Assembly: GCA_027382625.1 (NCBI GenBank)
Contig: JAJKFJ010022026.1
Coordinates: 1-64,000, forward strand
Source: Tetmemena sp. SeJ-2015
Taxonomy: Eukaryota > Ciliophora > Spirotrichea > Sporadotrichida > Oxytrichidae
DNA: 64,000 bases
Direction of reading: 5' to 3'
The notes below the pieces were generated by a model. It had not been told where the DNA came from. It made no database searches and saw only the letters and a program-made list of their open reading frames with translations. Every line of letters begins with the position of its first letter. Positions within the stretch are counted from its first letter, which is position 1. Both the position numbers and the translations under genes were made by a program. This document shows, piece by piece, positions 45,215-58,700 of the stretch.

Positions 45215-47381
45215 TCAGCCTCCATAAGACTTCATCTTTTCTCCGAAGACATCAACTAGACTCAAGTACATGAAGACGAAAACTGCTGCTGAGACGAAGT
45301 AGGCGTTCATGCGAACGAATTTACGAGCAACCTTTAAACTGCAACACTATAAAACGTTTTAAGGATTAAGATATAAAACTTACTCTACAGAAAATAGAGG
45401 TCACTGACTGCGTTGCAGAGTAGTGGCCTTGGTGATTGTAAAGTTGCCTGAATTTATCCTCGTCCTCATCGCAAACAATGTCTGTAATGTTGCTCAATCT
45501 CTCCTCTGCCTCCTCTTCTTCAAGGTCATTCAATAGAAACCTTGATGTTGACTGTATCCTTGTGTGGGTCTGATTGTTATACCTATAAACTATAACATCT
45601 CATGAATGATAAGAACCTATATTAATGGAATAGGAGATCTTAGAGTCTCAGACCTGTCGATATTAGGGATACCGTCTTGAATGACGCTATAGTGCGAGTC
45701 ATCCTGATAAGAAGTCATGCCCGCACTGATGCTCAAATAGTTTTTGCTTAGCGGTTGGGGCTTGTGCTCATACTCCACCATCATTTGCAGACTCTGTCTG
45801 TAGTTCTACTCATAAATTTTCAACTCATAAAGTTTTACACTCTAAATATAAATGTGAGCCTCTTTTGCAGTTCTTTGCCACATGAACATTGGACACACAA
45901 ACTGCACATACAAATGCGTCAGCAAAGCAGTCTCTAATTTTAACACTAAAGCTAGCATGCATAAATATAGTCCAGTTGATGAGATAGGCATAGACTTGCA
46001 GGTGGTTGACGATAGCTCCCATTATCCAAGGGAGAATAATTCCACAGAAGTAATTGCTTGGCACTTCGCACATTCCTCCAATGTAGATGAAGTATTTTGC
46101 CATCAGAGAAGACCTCACCACCACTGGTAGGATCACCACAACTTTAAGAATTTCTTACTCTCTTATGAAAATTAAAACTGCGTAGATGAACACCACGACA
46201 ATCAGGTAGGCTGGAGTGTTTTCTGAGAAGAAGAGGTCATCGAAAAGATTTGAATCATCTGTATATGCAATTGCTCCCAGTAAGCCAAATGCAATTCTGA
46301 CAACCAGTCCCTAAAATAATTATTAAGACTATCTATCTATACTTACAGCAAGTAAGGCAAAGAAGACAGGTAGTCTGAAGTACTAGTCTGGATGAGATTC
46401 CGCAATTAGAGTGGGCACATGCGTAGATTAAGAGTAGGAGAAGGAGAGAATACCCAGAACAAAGCCAAAGTTTAGAGAATAAGTTGGAACCTCAGTTATA
46501 TTAACCTCATCCATTCCACCTTGCTTATCGATGAAATGATTGCAGCTTAAACCGACAAAGCTCAGAACTACCATAAGCTTGACTGGCTGGAACCATTTCT
46601 CCTTCTCAAAATCGAAGGCGAATATTATGAGCGAAATAAAGAAGACTATGATAAGTCCGATGGATATGCAAAAGTAGTTGTTTTAGAATGGCTAAGTTCC
46701 ACTGTTCTTCTCCATTATGATCTTGGCTTCTGGCGCCAATTAGAGTCCAAAGGTTTGCCCATTTATAATCTCAAAGAGATTGTCTGCGGTGTATGTCGAG
46801 AATATGATGCCAATCGATGAGAGACATATGAGCTGTAGCAGGTAGAGCTATCTCGTGAAAGAGACCGCCAAACTCTTCTATGTCATTTGAGAAGAGAGTA
46901 AAGATTCGAAGTCAGTTTTCTATTTCATCTTGAAATTTCCAACCAGCAGGCGAGTACTCTCGAATACTAGTATGCAGCAGAAGTAGCTGAGTAAGGTGAG
47001 GAGAGTGAAAACTATGGAGCAGGTTATCCACCCTGCACGCCTCATGATGTAAGGTATCAACACACTTAGCAAAGTTAGTGAGTAAATTAGCCATAGGTAG
47101 GAAGGGGGAATACTTACATAGAGGCATCGAACTGGGAGTTGAAGATATACACGAACTTATTCATGCAACTCCTGCTCTTAGGGTTCTTGGAGAAACTTTT
47201 GAGCGCCTTTGAAGATCTCTTGTCCTCTAAATTACTCGTTAATGAGGCATACATTAATAAATCAAAATTCATTTCTAAAAATAAACCTGCTTGGATTTTA
47301 TCCCGTTTTATGGAACTCACTTACTGGAGAGGGTATTGTCTCTCTTTTCTGGCTAGTTATAGAGCAGGTGAGTTAGTTCAT
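45215..47381 (-). CDS. amino-acid transporter, AAAP (Aa_trans) type, multi-pass
   Basis: The start is tentatively the ATG at 47381 (MNQLTCSITSQKRETIPSP, then an intron); the stop is the UGA at 45215-45217. A soluble N-terminus is followed by VLIPYIMRRAGWITCSIVFT, a first-helix pattern typical of AAAP carriers. Further hydrophobic helices include LYLLQLICLSSIGIIFSTY, NNYFCISIGLIIVFFISLII, VKLMVVLSFVGLSCNHFI, LNFGFVLGILSFSYSQSTHV, LPVFFALLAGLVVRIAFGLL, AYLIVVVFIYAVLIFIRE and AYFVSAAVFVFMYLSLVDV. About ten or eleven segments in all. Short GT-AG introns recur (e.g. GTAAGTATAGATAG near 46350, and about 47052-47117). AAAP proteins are H+/Na+-coupled amino-acid carriers of plasma or vacuolar membrane; the substrate cannot be told. 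Confidence 0.7.
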
Positions 47382-48086
47382 TGAGTCGAGCTGAGTTGTT
47401 AGATCCATACTGCTGCTACTACTACGAGCTCTGAAGATTATTTAAGCTGTTCATGTTATTGGATTTTCTTTTCTGATTAGAGATTATTATAATGGACTAT
47501 CTTGAGGAATTTGAAGGGTGTTATTTGTGTAAAGCTTAGCTTTTCTTTATGGATATGCTATAATGGAGGGATTACTGTTTGTTTTAGCAAGGTTTTAAAG
47601 TATGTGTGGAAATAAAGTGGTGGCCTCCTCTTTTATTTATAATATTCTTCAAATTCAGAAATGTCTAAAATATTCACTACAACAGAATTCATTTATTGTT
47701 ACAAAAAGGGGAATATTTTATCTTCATTGGTTAAGATGGTGGTGGTTAGAGAAGAGAATGAATGATATGAAAATGAAGAATATAACGAGGTGGGGAGTCT
47801 GTGGGAGATAGTATTATTTAGTAGATTTTTAACTATTAAATATCATTTTTAATTTAGATTCAAAGAGGTAAGTAAAATATATCATTTGCAATCAACGCAT
47901 ATATACAAATACACACACACTAGTATACACATCTACTTATATCTTGCATCGTATTATAGTGAATGATATGGCTGCCTGTTGATTTGAATTCACATTTGAA
48001 TCTCGCACAGGCGGCTGTATCTTATCCCCCGTTCGCACTTTAAAAGATCCTTATCCCTACTGTAGTCTACCAACTATTTACCAAGC
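47382..48086. other. divergent intergenic region
   Basis: About 700 nt between the transporter (minus) and the RGG protein (plus). AT-rich, with a CA/AC-rich patch near 47909-47922. Open frames here have no homology. Promoters for both genes are expected. Confidence 0.5.
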
Positions 48087-49367
48087 ATGAGCAAGACATT
48101 CAAGAACATGTTCGAAGTCCTCAACGAGGAGGCCGACGAGGTTAAGCCAACCACCCAAGCAAAGGACAAGAAGCCTGCTGCTCCCAAGAAGACCACCCCC
48201 GCTGCCACCGAGGCTCCCAAGACCGAGAGACAGCAGAGACCCCCCAGAGAAGCTCAACCTCTTGAGGAAGGATTCAACAGCACTCAGACCGGTGAGAGAA
48301 CTGGCCAGAGAGGCGGCCAAAGAGGCGGTCAAAGAGGCGGCCAGAGAGGCGGAAGAGGAGGCCGCGGTGGCTTCAGAGGAGGCTTCGACGGTGAGAGAAG
48401 CGAGAGACCTCAATTCGCCGGAGAAGGCAGAGGAGAGGGCAGAGGCCGTGGCAGAGGTGACGGTCCCAGATACAGACCCAAGACTGCCGTTGCTGAGGGC
48501 GAGCAAGTTGAGGGTGCTGAGGGCGCTCCCAAGGAGAGAAAGAACTTCGGACACAGAGCCGAGAGACACGGTTTCGAGGGCAAGCCCAGACATGAAGGTG
48601 ACCATCCTTTTGACAGACAGGACGGCACTGGCAGAGGCAGAAGAACCTTCAAGAAGGTCGAGGGTGACGAGCAGAGAGTCTACAGAAAGAAGGGAGAAGA
48701 TGAGGTTGAAGGTGCTGAGGGAGAGGCCACCGAGAGACCCCAGAGAGAGAGAAGAGACTTCGGCAGAGGCAGAGGAAGAGGCAGAGGTGACAGAAGACCC
48801 AGACAAGAAGGTGATAAGCCCGCTGGTGAGAACCAAGAGGAGGAAAGAAGGAGGGTGAGACCCCCGCCACCGAGCAAGCCGCCACCGAAGATGCCGTCGA
48901 GGAGACCAAGGTCGAAGACGCCAAGGTTGAGGCTGAGCCCGTTGAGGAAGAGCCCGCAGGTTTGACCTTCCCCAAAGGAGTTCCAAGCTCTCAAGAAGGC
49001 CAAGCAAGCCAACCTCCAGAAGGCCTCAGGCAGACAAGCCGAGACCGCAACCCAAAAGAACATCGAGAAGGTTGAGGTCCAAAAGGAAAAGGTCTCCGGA
49101 ATTGCTAGCAATATCGGAGCTGCTATCCTCTACAACGCTGGTGTTGCCAAGAACGAGAATCACGACTTGCTCGGATTCCAGGGCGGTGCTGACGAAGAGG
49201 ACTACGAAGATAGAGGTGACAGAAGAGGTGGAAGAGGCGGCAGAGGCGGCAGAGGTGGCAGAGGTGGCCGCGGCGGCTTCAGAGGCGAAAAGCCCGAGGG
49301 CGAGAAGAGAGTCGGTGGAAGAGGAAAGAAGCTCCAGTACAACGACGACGCTTTCCCCACCCTGTGA
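48087..49367 (+). CDS. Stm1/SERBP1-like RGG-rich RNA-binding protein
   Basis: The ATG at 48087 starts MSKTFKNMFEVLNEEADEVK. A Pro/Ala/Lys region precedes RGG tracts (TGQRGGQRGGQRGG, GRGRGRGD), an acidic stretch (KKEGETPATEQAATEDAVEE) and LTFPKEFQALKKAKQANLQK. The end has IASNIGAAILYNAG, more RGG repeats and KLQYNDDAFPTL before the UGA (49365-49367). The C-terminal DAFPTL resembles the end of SERBP1, and the layout fits Stm1/SERBP1/HABP4 proteins, which clamp mRNA-free ribosomes and bind RNA. The frame slips at about 48850 (one base short) and returns at about 48974 (one extra A). The middle part is conserved-looking only in the shifted frame. Highly G+C-rich codons suggest high expression. 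Confidence 0.75.
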
Positions 49368-49721
49368 GGAACCTGGCTCTATTATGTGACTCATATGTAG
49401 AATCAGCCACTCCCCACTAATATTCTTGCGCTCACCACCCCTGAGCTAAAAGCAGCAGCCTATATTGAATGCATGCGAGAGGTGGTACCAAGAATAAGAC
49501 CTCTGGTCGACGCAGACTTTCTAAAAAGTTTGCTTATTAATTCTCAAACATAAACATAAACACAAAACAAAAATCTTCATCATTCCTCCATTACTAAATC
49601 TCTGATAATAAGGAATCAACTAGTAGATATTAAGATCTAATCTCAATTCTTAATGGATGTATTTAGTGATAGTTCATGAATAAGATTATAAAGTCAAGTC
49701 TATTATATTCTCTCTTTGCAT
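49368..49721. other. convergent intergenic region
   Basis: It separates the 3' ends of the RGG gene and the giant minus-strand gene. AT-rich, no coding seen. Confidence 0.5.
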
Positions 49722-52700
49722 TCAATTCTAGCTAATTTTCTGATAGTGATGGAGAATTTAGACGAGCTTCACATATTTGTAAACCTGCACTCCTATCATG
49801 ATGCTATTTAGTATAATGCTATTAACTCCCAGTCCCATCGCATCTTGCGAAAATCCAAAGTCAAATATACAAGAGATCCCTGTGCACATTTAAAAGAAGT
49901 TAAGAACTGAAGAAATGAGAGAGATAGTTTCTATGTGCTTGACATAGTATACAATCTCTGTGAATTGATAGCTGAAGAGTGAAAGTCCGAAGAAGTTTGA
50001 AGTCAATATTCTAAGTGTATTAATCCCTGTAACTTATGAGAGTATAACTATTCCTTTGAATATCTTTGAATTCGAGCCTGAAGAAATTTGAGGCACTTGG
50101 TTTAAAAGTGGATCTTTAAAATTAATAAATTAAATCTAGGACTAGAGTTACAAAGTAGATTGCAAGGAAGGAATTACCGACCAAGCTCAAGCAAGTTACA
50201 CAAAAGCTAAATGTCTTAGTTGAAGACCAGAGATTTAAGAATAAGAAGACTCGATTTAGAAACTCTACCTAGGTGATTATTGAGAGACCTATCTCACTTG
50301 TTAAATCTGCTTTTGCAGAAAGTAATTTACTTGCTAAAAGTGTCACACCGATCAAGGCAGCTGAAGAAGCTAGGTACATTGGTGGGAAGGAAAGTAACTG
50401 ATATGACTGCTCATCACAGTTGTGAGTATCATAATTTGCGAAATATCCTACAGGGCATGTCTCCATGCATTAGTTTTCAAAGTAGAACAAATCAGCCAAG
50501 CTGTTCTTATCATAATAGCAAGAAGAACAATTTGATGAGGAACCAGAGCATGTAAAACATGTTGAGTCGCAAGTTTCGCATTCATTTGGATTGTTTTAGC
50601 TTTCAACACTTATTAAAAAAAATTAAAGCACTTGATGAGGAACATTTTTCAACACATTTATGCGTTGACAAGTCAAGTTTGCTGTTTGCATATGTATCGT
50701 ATCTGCAAGAAGTGCAATAGCTTGTTTCTTTTTCGCATGTTAAGCAAGAGCTGTCGCATCTCTTGCACTGATTATATTGGTTTGAATAGTAACCACTTGG
50801 GCATGCCTATACACACAACCCATCTAGAGAATATTCTTCATCATCACAATAGTAGCAGTACTAGCCAGTAACACCGCATATTTTACAATCATCATTTAGT
50901 ACTGTTTTATTCTCAAGTTCTATGCTTTGGCAATCTGCTTTCACACAAAAGCCTTAGCTGTTTTTAGTGGATCCCTCAGGACACGTGGTCGTATTAGGTT
51001 ATTAAGAATCCTCACTAGTGGTGTTTACACACACTCCATCCATCAAAGTATAGGAAGAATCCTTACAAGCCTCGCATAATCCGAAGGTTTAGCAGCTCTA
51101 ACATCCTTCTCCACACTTGAAGCATTTTAGATCGTTTTCGAAATAACCTTAGGAGCATTTAGACAAGCATTTTGTATCTTGCAAAAGGGGAGTCAAAGAT
51201 GGGATAGGACAAGTGAGACAGACATCAGGATTTTATTGAGAGCAAGTGAGGCAAGTCTGATCACAACCCTTTGATGTGGTTGCAAATGATTCAAGTTCGA
51301 AAGTAGTAGAGTCATTCACAAATAAAAATAAAATTATCTGCCTCCTGAGATTATGATAACATACAGCTTTTGCTAGCTCAGAGTTGGAGGCATACTAATT
51401 CCTTCTATCTAGATAGCTACTGAAGATGAAGCTAGCAATTCACTATTTGCACTGAAGTATTATTGTATTGACACAGTCCTATTTAATAAAAAGATAATTA
51501 GAGGTTGTATAAGTACAACTCTGAGTTTGACCTGCTATATAGTCTTTGCATTTAAGTTGAGTTGTTTTTACTGAGAAGTTTGAACCGAGTTAAATCTAAA
51601 TAAGAGCATCGCTTTAAACTTTAGCTCTGTTGTAGAGTGAGAACGAAAGAGATATATTTGAAACTGAAGAGAAATTCTTCTCTGATTAAATCAGCTATGC
51701 ACTTTGAATGGGAGATAATTGTAAACTCTTTAGGTGATTTGCAAGATCTTAGGATCCCTTGCTTATATAGCTATCTTGCAAATCTTATACCTCAAGCAGA
51801 TTCATTAAGTATTATGAGCTTTAAATATTTCGGAAATAAAATTTATCTTGCGACAGATGTCGACTTCAATATAAAGTAAGGATTCTTGAGGTTGATTATT
51901 TTAATGTCTATTTAATTCTTTCCTTAGCAAGCAATTTATAAGCAATCAAAGGAAATTGATGAGAGAGTGTCGTTTTACTCGAACCTCTCATAAGATTAGA
52001 TAGCTGCTAATTAATCTTCGACGTAGACTCTTAGATCTTTGTATTCATCTTTGTTGAAAGTGAACTACTCTAATTCTAATTTCAAAAAGTCTTAGGTAAA
52101 TAAAACTGTTTCATTTGCGAAAAATGCTGTAAACTCGATGCTCAAATACTCAGAAGTAAAAATGACATATAAAATATACTAAGAGAATATATTTTATGGT
52201 TTATTGAGAGAAGAAGCTTAGAAATCGGTGATGTTAATTACTTGTGGAGATAAACTAGGAGCAGCAAATGTGCCTTTATCAGTTCGATCTACCAAATAGT
52301 TTGCATATCCATTGATAGATTGATACTGTGAAGCGATAATTATACTATCCAAAGTTTAATCATAGACATCTTTAATAAAACTAGGATTTTTAAAGTAGGG
52401 GCTGTCTATGCTAAATACTAAAGTCGCGCCACCAGCACATCCTCCATTTTTATTGCATAAATTAGTTAGAGAAAGAGAATTTTAATTCGCTGTGTAGGTA
52501 CAAATTGGCGCTGCTAGGGTTTAAGTGAGATAAGTAACTGTACAATCTTTACTTTCACCTTGCATAATTAGTTGACTAGGAGGGATAATTAAGGACAGAA
52601 TGGAATTTTAAGGCATTGGATTCTAGAGAGTTACTCTAAAAATCAGATTAACTTTTTGGTTTAGAATCGAAGAAGTCCTTGTGACTTTTACAGATTAAAA

Positions 52701-55700
52701 GTTATTAGGTGTTGAAGCAGCAAAGTTTAAATTATCTTTGAGACTGTCAACTTGATAAAATACTACACCTTATTTCTGATATGAAATGATCTGAAATGAG
52801 TCAGTTGTTTCTGTACTTTATGGTGCTCTGGCTGAATTCACAGTAATCTGATAGTTAAAACTCAGAATGGATTTAGTATCAAAGCTATGTGAGATTTGTA
52901 CGAAGCTTGAGTTAATTATTTTACAGGTTATCTTATTTTCTTATAAGAGAGCTGAGCAGCTTTGGTTTGTAAATAAGTTAAACTGTGAAGGGAATTGAAC
53001 TAAGAGGTATGATGAGCTATTTTAGTTAGACTAGAGAGGATTGCTTGTATTCACAGCCAAACTTAAGTTGCACATTTATCCTGTGAGGACGCAATTATTA
53101 GAATTCAGAATCTAAGCTGTGATGTTATTTGGAGATAAAGGTAATAAGCTGTTTGTGGTTGAGCCTTAACCAATTTAGATAGCACTCTGATAAAAAGTTA
53201 AGTTGAAAGCATCTTAAGATTGGTAAGTAGAAAATTGATTGTAAGCGGAGAATCTTATGGTAAGATCATTATCTATGTAACAAGGATAAGTGCTTGAACA
53301 TACCGAATAAATCTTTATGGACCTCAGCTAATAAAAACCGCTTTGCAGGCTTGTTGAGTTCTTAGAATAATCGCATCTAAAGTTATTGTTCCATCCACTA
53401 ATAAAAACTGAGCATGTTTGTTCTTCTCCTTCAATAAACAAGGCTACTGAGTAAGGTATGTCTATTTGAAGGTCTGTTTCAAGAGCAATATACTGCTTTA
53501 TTGGTATGATGAATTTGAGCAAGGCTGAAGCACCTGCATAGTTTATGTCTCTAAGCACTTGTATATTGTCAAATCGGATACTAGATAGTTAAGGTTATAT
53601 AGTCACACCTTGGTCAACTGTTTACGAGACTTGGCCTGTGCCAGCAAACACTCTAAGCCCGAAGGAACTTTAGAAAGATGCTTAAATATAAGAAGGGTTG
53701 ATAGTTCTTTGAATAGTCAAAGACATTTGTGTTCCAATCGAGCAATCTTAATTGCACCATTCTGTAACCTTGAATTATACGTATGAGGAGTTAGAGGTGA
53801 TGACTATGCATTTAAGTACGCTTGATCCTGAAGTACAAGTCACGGATAGAACATCTAAATTAAAAGACATATATAAATATACATCTTAGAGATTTTATTG
53901 CTCAAGTGGAATGGTGTATATGAGGTAAGAACCCTCAGGAATTATCATCTTTGTAATGAAGCTAAAAGTTAGACCTACATTCTAGTCTCCTGCCTTTACT
54001 GAACTTCTCTTTACAGTTAAGTTATCAATAGTTCTAAGCTAAAATTCAGGTAAATTCTTCTCTGCATAAGAACTGGAACTAAGTACATAATTTTAGTTTG
54101 AGACAGCTTTAAGAGAAATTGAGGAAGTAGAATCGGCTCTACTTCTTTGGTAGTATACATTTAGGATGTTTGAAATCTGAATCTTCTAAGTTACTGATTG
54201 ACTACAATCAGATTCAGTGCAGTACTTAGGGAATGAAATTTGACTGATAAAGTTTCCTGAATCTAGTGTAGTAGAGCAAGTCAGTTTTACTTTCTTATTT
54301 AAGTCTAAAAATAAAGCAACCATATAATTTATTATAGCATTAAATAAAAGTCTGTGCATATAAGAGTTCCAGTTATCGGATAAAAAATGAAATTAGTGGC
54401 AGAAGCAGTAGGAATCAATATTTGGATTTGATTAGATGTTGAAATAGTGTTTGGGAATTGGAACTCAAAATAGTAATTAGTAGAATCTCCAACAACTAAG
54501 GTTTGATTCTGAGTTGCTTTGAAATTAATTAGCTCTCCCATTTTGAGTGGAGGCTCTATCTCTACTACTTGAGAATTCTCCTAAATAATTCCCAGTCCAT
54601 CTGAAGATGCAATTGATAGCTTTATCGAATTCTAAGAAGCTAATACTTGGGCAGGGTTTGAAAATCCATGCAATTCGATTGTGTAATTCTAAAGAGGAAT
54701 ACAATTTGATTGACTGCAAATACCAGTGAGCTAGTACTTTTAATAAGTTTGATCAGAGCCTAGATCTTCAATTTGAAATTAATTTCCTTCAAAGGAGCAG
54801 GTGATAGATGCAGTTTCTATCATTTAGGACAAAGGAATCTTTACCAACAAGTTACTACTTTGAAGAATTGAAATAGGCGTTTAGTAAACTATGAGAGCAA
54901 ATACTTGTTTGTAATATACTTGACCAAATTATAAATTAAGTTTAGATAATTTTCATTATTGCTGAAGCAGACAGCTCGTTATTATCTCTTGTCGAAGATA
55001 TGAAGTTAAACTAGTTAGGACTTAACATATCCTTCTAAAAATTTAGCGAGCCTGATGAGATTTGAGATCCATCTGGTGATGAAGCTGTGAGAGAAATGTT
55101 AGAAGACCAAATTTGATCTTTTCCATAGTTCTCTACTTGACTAAGAAGAATAATGTAATTCAAAGAGGAGTCCATATTTTCTGTCATTGAGGCTAGTATT
55201 TGAGTTACTAGGCCATTAGAATCTGAAGAATAAAAAATAATTCTGAACTGACTTAGCATGTCTAAGTGAATAATGCATCATTAGCAATTGAAAGTTGGCA
55301 AACTGTTTAATCTGAGATATAAATAAGACCTTGACTGAAACTGATTTATATAGAATCTTTTGCAAGTAAGTAGTTATTAAGCTCGAAATTCAAAGATAGA
55401 GTAGTAGACTCACCTACTCTGCTATTCGACAACTAAAGCTGATTGTTGATAAATATCTACTAAGAAAATGGTGGAAAAATTTATTAAAGAATTTAATGAA
55501 TATAGTTTATCCGCTTGTGCTGGAGTTAGTTATTAACTTAGATAAATGCTAGAGCTTGTGCTCATTGTTTCGTACAAAATTAGATCAGCAGTCAAAATGT
55601 TTACTTCAATATTTGCAGTGACAGACAGAGTATTGTATCTGTTCTAAAATCCAGATATTTTCAAGGCTTTAGCACTATTTGAAGCGCAAACTTAATTGCT

Positions 55701-58700
55701 CTAAGTAGTGCAGAACTCAACAAATTGAACCACAAAGTAATTTAAAATATAGGATTCTTATTGTAGTTTATTTTTTAAGTTTGTAGAATCTGAGGCTTGT
55801 TAGTTAATTTGACAAGGGACGTTTGCGTTAGAGTTTTGAGCTTTACAAGTGACAGTAGGTGGATTAGAATCATCAACCAAAAAGTAGTCTTTAGGGAGAG
55901 TTACTTAGATTACTGAACCTTGAATGAAAGGAACAGAATTTGCGAATGATACTACTACATCTGTGGGCTAAGAAACTTAAAAATGATGATTGTGTAAATT
56001 TAAACTACGAGGTTGGATCTAGAAGCTGAATTTACTGCAAGAGTATTTGACTCAGTTAGAATTGGTGGCAAGCTAGTAGCAGTGAATTGGATAGAAGACG
56101 AATCATAAGTAAGGGTATCCTCATCTGAGGATTATATTTGAAATACTCCACTGAAGGGAGCGAGAGAGTACCTATTCCTCAAATTTAAAAATTAATTTTA
56201 GATGGAATAGGTTCTTGTCTAATCATCCAAGCAAGCTTGGGATTTGCAATTCATAGCCAAAACTATCTAAGAATAAACTTTATTAAATTAAAATAGAGTA
56301 AACTTTTAAACTGATTAAATTAGTTTATGACTGACCAAATTAAGTAGCTAAGGTGGTACTATTGCAGGTAACTTAAATGGTTCCATAGTAGCATGCCAAA
56401 TTAAGAGTTGAGTCCTAATAGAATAGATTTGATGGAAGTTGTAGAGTGAGATACCCTTCCTTTCCTGAGCTAATGCCATTATTTAGAGTGACTGATAGAC
56501 TTAGAGAAGTTAGAGCCCCAATGATATTTGAAGTTTGAGAGGCTGATATGGAATTGAATTCACCCGCTGTTAAGAGTGGTTGAATAAAGACTGCACTCAC
56601 TATTTGATCTGAGTAGTAAGTACCCTCCTATTAAAATATAATTGGATCAGAATTTGAAAGCTGATAGAAGGCAGTCTCATACTAGAGGGGTTAAATCCAC
56701 CCTGAAGTGGGAGAGAGAATTAATAACCAGCCTGGCATGAAGAGCCTGAAGACGTGCTGCAAAATTCAATGAACTCGATCCATGCTAATTGAGACTAAGA
56801 GGCTTATACATTCTAGTAGGAGGTGATACTAATCGGATCTCCAGAGTTCGTATTTTTAAGAACAGGGGAAGCAGTATCTTTGAAAACGATTTGATCGATT
56901 GGGATTGCAATAAGAATTGAGGAAGTTTTGGGAACTGAATTGTAGCTGCTGAACACTATTTACACATCTGTTGCTTCATTTAATTCTACATCAGTCCTTG
57001 ATATTGAGACATTTTGGAGAGAGTGAGGTGTATCTGCTTTATATGTTAAACTAGTAGAGTCTTATTCTACTAGATAGTATTTTTGAGAGACAGAATCATA
57101 CAGACTAGATTCAAATGTAAAAGCACTCGTTGGTTTAGTAGTTGCTGGATTAATTATTCCATTTTGAAGAGTCACTGTTAAACTTTTATGAAATTGTAAA
57201 TAAGAAAATAGATTTCGTTTTTTATTAAACTTTCTTATTAATCTTACATAAATATTGAGATATGTTTAAACTTTGATGTATAAGCATTTGTATCATTTTA
57301 TTAAAGAGGTTTATCTGTGATAGTGCGAATGTGTTTGAATTAGAGTTTGTGATTTTAATTTGATTAGTTGAGTAAAGAACAGAGCAAGAAAATGATGTAG
57401 AGGAGAGTTGTATTAGAGCGGTGCAAGTTTAACTCGAGGAAGAAATCTTCACTTCAGAAGGGAGAATAATCATAAATTGCCTGTGCTCTGCGTAATACCG
57501 TAATTGGTTGTGATAAATAAAATTAAAATAAGATTAATTTCTTCTGATCCCTAATTACAAGGTTGATGAAGCTCCTGTAACTTATGTTAGCTTTGGGAGA
57601 AATGATAGTCAAACTATTGAAAGAAGTTGGGAGGATGGACATCCCTGTTGCGACTGTATTATTCCCATAGTCAATTGCATAAAGCTCTTGAGTAAAAGTT
57701 CCTACTCCAAAAGTTTAGGAAAGAGGCTAAGCTGATGCTCTGTTGCTTAAGTTTGATACAAGGATATTGAAAGTACTGCCTGTAGAAGCAGCCAGAGGAG
57801 CATCTTGAACAAATTTAAAGAAAATGAATTAGCAACTTAAATTTGTAGGTAGCTTATTCCTGTGGTCTAATCTGAATTCAAGGCACTTGAGCAAGGTAAG
57901 AGAGGCTTAGGTGGTTTGATCACTGCAAGAAATGGCCCCACTTGTTGGGTTGTAGTAGTTAAAATATAAATGCTACTAGATGGGAGATAGACTCTTATCA
58001 ATCCTCCTACAGGTACATTAGTCGTTATAGAGAATTGGAAGCTTATAGAGGTGGCTGAGTTTACAAAGAATTAGGACCTTGTTACTGTTATTTGTGGAAT
58101 TGGCCCCTGTGTGAGTAAAGGAGTAGTGAAAGTCCCTGAGATTCTCCTATCTCTGAAGTACTTACTGGTCGGAATAAATAAAATTATTAGAGATGAAGTA
58201 AGAGTGTAGATTTCAACTGATTTAGAGTAAGAAGTTTGAATATATTCTGGATTCTTAATTCCTCCCAGAGCCAATTTAAATAAATTCGAGTATAATTTTT
58301 CATAATGAGATTACCGTATTACTCTGGCAACCTGACTAGCATGATGCCACAAAAGAAAGAATGAAATAGGAAGAATTTGAACTGCTATCCAGGTTAAAAT
58401 GTAGGGTTAGTGTTTTAACTACCAACACTCGCTTGTAAAGTTAATGACTTTGAAGGGGCTAATAGGGCTTACTCATAAGGAAATTTGATAATGATGTAAT
58501 CGCCCTGATATAGCTAATTTAAATTATTCAATTGTTTAAAGTAAGTGAGATAGTCAAAGAGTTTCCATCTGATAACCCCACTTAAGTTAGTGCCCTTACT
58601 GATTTGCCAGCCTTAAGAGCAGCAGGAGTTGAGGTGTAAGTCACTCCAGTCAATACCTAGCTCATAAGAAAGTTAGAAGCATCATATGCCTTTAAATGCT

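Noticed and set aside
48078..49394. Long minus-strand open frames opposite the RGG gene
   Set aside because: They are mirror frames of G+C-rich, RGG-repeat codons; the plus strand has a start, a family-like ending and ribosomal-gene-like codon use.
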